Of a stretch of DNA of 64,000 nt, positions 61,036 to 64,000 are shown in pieces. Positions within the stretch are counted from its first letter, which is position 1. Each line of letters starts with the position of its first letter. Below the pieces are notes generated by a model that was not told where the DNA came from, did not search any database, and worked only from the letters and a program-made list of their open reading frames with translations. The position numbers were made by a program, and so were the translations under genes. The DNA comes from Henningerozyma blattae CBS 6284. Lineage: Eukaryota > Ascomycota > Saccharomycetes > Saccharomycetales > Saccharomycetaceae. The stretch covers positions 248,001-312,000 of the forward strand of contig NC_020190.1 in assembly GCF_000315915.1 (NCBI RefSeq). The letters run 5' to 3'.

Positions 61036-62370
61036 TTAATTATAAGCGGCTTCACTATCTATATAGATGAAATCTGAGAATTGTTGGAAACCATTGAATT
61101 GAGTGGCTGCGGTTGAAGTGTATGCACCCAAGTTTGGGAAATAAATCCAATCTCCAACGTCTAGATCATATTTCAAATAGTAATTGTTCTTGATACAATC
61201 AAGACCATCACAAGTGGGTCCCCACATTGATATTTTGTTTTCGATCTTGTCAGGGATGCAGTGATCAGAAGAAGTGGCAGAGTTATAGTGGTAAGAATTT
61301 GAATGGAATAAAATTTTTGGAGTAGGCACTTGATGGTCGAATAAAATACAATTCAAGTTACCGTAGACCCCGTCGTTAACATAGATCATGGATGAAGTGT
61401 TATCGTTGTTAGGCCGTCTCTTTGCAATGACATTTGTAGCAAGAGTCAAAGCTGTAGAGACAAAATATCTACCAGGCTCAGCGATGACTTGCAACTCAGA
61501 GAATGCTTCACGTGGGAAAAACTCTTGTAACGAATAATTGACTACTTCGGCAGCTTGGACAAACGAATGATATTGGAATCCACCACCGACATCTAGTACT
61601 TTTAACGAAGGCAAGCCCATTTCTTCGACTCTATTGAAGACATATTTGGAGTCTCTAATGGCTTTGTAAAGACTGTTGTAGTCAGAAGCACCAGATCCCA
61701 CATGGAAAGCGACACCTACCAAGTTTAATTCTAACTCTTTGACTGTTTGCAAAAGTGAATCGACTTGGTCCAAGTGGCACCCGTATTTTGTGGATAATCT
61801 ACATTGAGCTGATTCATCATCCGTGGCAATCCGTATGAATAATTCGGAATTTGGATGGAAACGTTTAATCTTGTATAATTCATCAGAATTATCAAAAGTA
61901 GATTTCAAAACACCGACTTCTGAAGCGTGTTTAATGAAGGAGGAAGCTTTGCATGGGTTTGCATAAAGGATTCTTTCAGGAGAAACATCTAGACTTAACA
62001 CTGTGTCTATTTCCGATCTCGAGGCACAGTCGAAGCCCAGACCTAGATCTCTTAAAGTCTTTAAGATTTCTTGGTTTGGGTTACATTTTACAGCGTAAAA
62101 TGGTTTCACCCTTGGGAGATGGATACGCCAGGACTGGTATAAACGTTTGATTTCTCCCAGATCACAAACGAAGAAGGAATCCTCAGATTCTGTGGAACTT
62201 AACCTCGAAGTTAATGCAGATTCGATCATCTTATGGGATTGTAGGGTAAGAGCATTTGAATCATGTGGCAGAGGGGTGGCGATATCTTTAGAGATCAAGT
62301 GGTTGAGCAGTGTCTCTGTGAGAAGCTGTTCTTGACCCAGCTTTGACATGGTAAGAGTATCAGAAGTCAT
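61036..62370 (-). CDS. SPE1: Ornithine decarboxylase
   Basis: From the ATG at 62370 the product has 444 residues (S. cerevisiae Spe1, YKL184W, 466). It catalyses the PLP-dependent decarboxylation of ornithine to putrescine, the first step of polyamine synthesis. The PLP lysine is Lys95 in KPFYAVKCNP. The glycine loop and phosphate-binding parts VAFHVGSGASD, KVLDVGGGF and IAEPGRYF are present, as is the active-site Cys motif WGPTCDGLDC. The open frame continues upstream to an ATG at 62583, adding 71 residues, but TATATAAA at 62449-62456 lies inside that extension. Transcripts would therefore start between it and 62370, and the extension shows no Spe1 similarity. The shorter form is chosen. Confidence 0.94.
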   Translation of the reverse strand: MTSDTLTMSKLGQEQLLTETLLNHLISKDIATPLPHDSNALTLQSHKMIESALTSRLSSTESEDSFFVCDLGEIKRLYQSWRIHLPRVKPFYAVKCNPNQEILKTLRDLGLGFDCASRSEIDTVLSLDVSPERILYANPCKASSFIKHASEVGVLKSTFDNSDELYKIKRFHPNSELFIRIATDDESAQCRLSTKYGCHLDQVDSLLQTVKELELNLVGVAFHVGSGASDYNSLYKAIRDSKYVFNRVEEMGLPSLKVLDVGGGFQYHSFVQAAEVVNYSLQEFFPREAFSELQVIAEPGRYFVSTALTLATNVIAKRRPNNDNTSSMIYVNDGVYGNLNCILFDHQVPTPKILFHSNSYHYNSATSSDHCIPDKIENKISMWGPTCDGLDCIKNNYYLKYDLDVGDWIYFPNLGAYTSTAATQFNGFQQFSDFIYIDSEAAYN

Positions 62371-63864
62371 GATCGGTGGAGGGGCACAGGAGTGGGGTTT
62401 TGGCGACACTTTTGAGATCTGTAAAATTTGGCAGCGATGAGATGGCTGTTTATATATGAAAAGGTTTTTTATTTGAAAGTTTTCATCTCGGACGGGGAGC
62501 AATGCCGAGTGTGCGGCGCAGCAAGGTGACGCGAAGCGTGAGCTGTTGTTGAGTGTATTTACTACGGATAACTCAGGTGTCATAAATTTAATAAAAGAGG
62601 GTGATGATGAGATGTGCCGTATGAATGTTTATTTATTAAAAAAAATTTTTAGGAATTTTTTTAACCACCCTTTGGCGTAAGGAAACCACGAGTCAATGCT
62701 GGGAATTCTATAGAAGAGTCATATAAGAAAAAAAAAAAAAAGACAAATATGTAGATAATAAATGTCTTGTGACACGTTCAAATCCAATTGCTTATCATAC
62801 TATAAGCCTATTTTTTTTTTAAGTTCAAATTGAGTTTATTAGTCAGGAACTGTTACTCTAATGCTTTCCATTCCGAAGAGTGTAACTAAAAATAGCGTAA
62901 TTGCCAATTTTATAAATTTTGATTGTACAATGAAAATTGATCGGATGCCAATTTCCTTCTAATATGGATTGTTTCGGTGAAAAATTTCGTCACGAAACAA
63001 ACACAGTAGAATCCGGAGTTTTCTAGTTGTTACCAGAATGTTTCTGTATGCCGAATGTGTTTTAATTCAATCAAAACCCTGATGCTCATGAAAATTTGCC
63101 AAGTTCTAAATTACATATTGTTTCTCAATTGTTATTCAAAGCCGTTCGTAACGTTTCTCCCAAAAAGTTGCATTAAATATGAATACAACCCAATGCAAGT
63201 GGTGCAAGGGCGGGAGAGCATGCTTTTTTTATAAAGTGACACGTTGATGCATCAATTTTTGTACAAGGATATTTATTTTTTTTTCAAACAAGTTGCCTTG
63301 TTGATAACTGTTGGGATTAACACGTTACCGTCTCAGATCACACACGTAGGAGCTTGAAACTTCATAAAGGCTATTACTACATACCTGTCTGCAGACCATC
63401 AATCAGGAGATCTGTAGGCTCTGCATTAGTGGATCGATTTATTTGGAAAATTACCTTCTATGAAAGTAGTGACTTCCTGTTTTATCTTATGTGCAATACA
63501 TGGTGAGGGACTTTTAGCGACTTGGATTACACCAAAGTCAATAACAATAAGATACAATGTCTTATTGCAGTGAAAGTGCTCAGCTTATACGATTGCAATA
63601 AACAAGAGTATCGTTTTTCCTACGAGGCTTTATATTTTTGGACAACTTTTCTTGCGCGCTGGTCAGTTATTTACAAGTATGCATGCCAAGATTGTTCCTG
63701 TGCTCCAGCTAAATGCAGTTCTTGCTCTCCATGCAAGTGTGAAGAATGCAATTAGCGAGGCCAAGTTGAATAGAAAATTACGTGTTTTCGAATATGCGAG
63801 GGTGCGTGTATGCGTATGTATGTGTATATGTATATGCGTATGTAGGTGTATATGTATAGTATAA
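62371..63864. promoter_or_regulatory. SPE1 upstream region
   Basis: The SPE1 TATA box is at 62449-62456 on the minus strand. The rest of this 1.5 kb separates SPE1 from the next gene on the same strand. It contains TATAAAG at 63230-63236 on the plus strand, a cysteine-rich frame at 63684-63755 and a GT/TA-rich simple sequence at 63800-63860. No tRNA is seen. Confidence 0.5.
63684..63755 (+). other. Cysteine-rich metallothionein-like frame without an ATG
   Basis: This 23-codon stretch plus stop encodes eight cysteines in the pattern C-x2-C-x-C-x4-C-x2-C-x2-C-x-C-x2-C (CQDCSCAPAKC, SSC, SPCKC, EECN). That looks like the end of a metallothionein. The frame is open upstream to a TGA at 63504 but contains no ATG, only a TTG at 63522. 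No convincing 5' splice site and branch point upstream were found. It may be a decayed metallothionein, an exon of a gene I cannot resolve, or chance. Confidence 0.25.
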
Positions 63865-64000
63865 TTAAGTTTCGGTGTGAGTGATATGATTACAGAATAA
63901 ACAAGTATAACCTGTGATGGTAGTGTTATTGGTGGTCTCTTGAACTTGACCGTTATTTTTCATGATAATCAATTCTGATTTTGTGGGGATTTTACGACAA
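63865..64000 (-). CDS. C-terminal end of a gene crossing the right edge, possibly ASH1
   Basis: A frame enters from the right edge and stops at TAA (63865-63867), giving the last 44 residues, ending YTCLFCNHITHTET. In S. cerevisiae ASH1 lies directly upstream of SPE1 on the same strand, and this frame has that position and direction. A C-x2-C pair near the end would fit part of a zinc-binding region, but I cannot match the residues to Ash1. Both coding status and identity are inferences from synteny. Confidence 0.45.
   Translation of the reverse strand, partial: CRKIPTKSELIIMKNNGQVQETTNNTTITGYTCLFCNHITHTET

Noticed and set aside
63652..63864. 70-codon plus-strand frame overlapping the Cys-rich stretch
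   Set aside because: It starts at TTG and its end is translated simple GT/TA sequence (CVCMCICI), so it is not credible.

Overview
The window is nuclear DNA of a budding yeast in the Saccharomycetaceae. It is AT-rich and gene-dense, almost every gene is a single uninterrupted ORF, and nearly all have clear Saccharomyces cerevisiae counterparts. Genes known from S. cerevisiae chromosome XV-left (YOL073C to YOL089C) and chromosome II-right (YBR137W to YBR154C) are interleaved here on one chromosome. Several genes expected from the ancestral order are absent: nothing resembling BMT2 or MAK5 lies between the IRA gene and SUP45, and no ADH gene lies between SUP45 and MRPS9. That pattern suits a post-whole-genome-duplication species with reciprocal gene loss (a Tetrapisispora, Vanderwaltozyma, Kazachstania or Naumovozyma type of lineage). 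The species cannot be named from this sequence alone.

Layout. 1-28.6 kb: a truncated unidentified gene; DSC2; a YOL075C-type ABC transporter; a YBR137W-like gene; MDM20; BRX1; AVO1; REX4; and a very long IRA1/IRA2 Ras-GAP gene. 28.6-30.3 kb: a long intergenic region with a cluster of TTAGGG and CACGTG sites and a possible structured RNA. 30.3-34.0 kb: SUP45 and an ATG19/NBR1-type autophagy receptor. 34.0-37.1 kb: a gene-poor stretch with a decayed Ty1/copia reverse transcriptase, LTR-like relics and a broken tRNA-Asp. 37.1-51.0 kb: MRPS9, MHF1, DUF1, RPB5, RIB7, SPP381, APD1 and a TBS1/HAL9 zinc-cluster factor. RPB5 to TBS1/HAL9 run in the order opposite to chromosome II, so this block looks inverted. 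51.0-53.2 kb: a second gene-poor stretch ending at an intact tRNA-Ser(UGA). 53.8-64.0 kb: YSA1, the intron-containing SUS1, CYC8 with a very long polyglutamine tract, SPE1, and the last 44 codons of a gene running off the right edge (ASH1 by synteny).

Functionally this is ordinary housekeeping and regulation: translation termination, ribosome biogenesis, TORC2 and Ras signalling, autophagy, riboflavin and polyamine synthesis, transcription and mRNA export. Eight ORFs that could be read from a non-ATG codon or from a long 5' extension are given here at the ATG I consider more likely (AVO1, DUF1, SPP381, TBS1/HAL9, YSA1, SPE1) or flagged.

The least explained parts are the 28.6-30.3 kb intergenic module, the two gene-poor zones with related LTR-like sequences, a cysteine-rich reading frame without an ATG near 63.7 kb, and several perfect short inverted repeats in promoters. 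I did not find a convincing undescribed multi-gene system.
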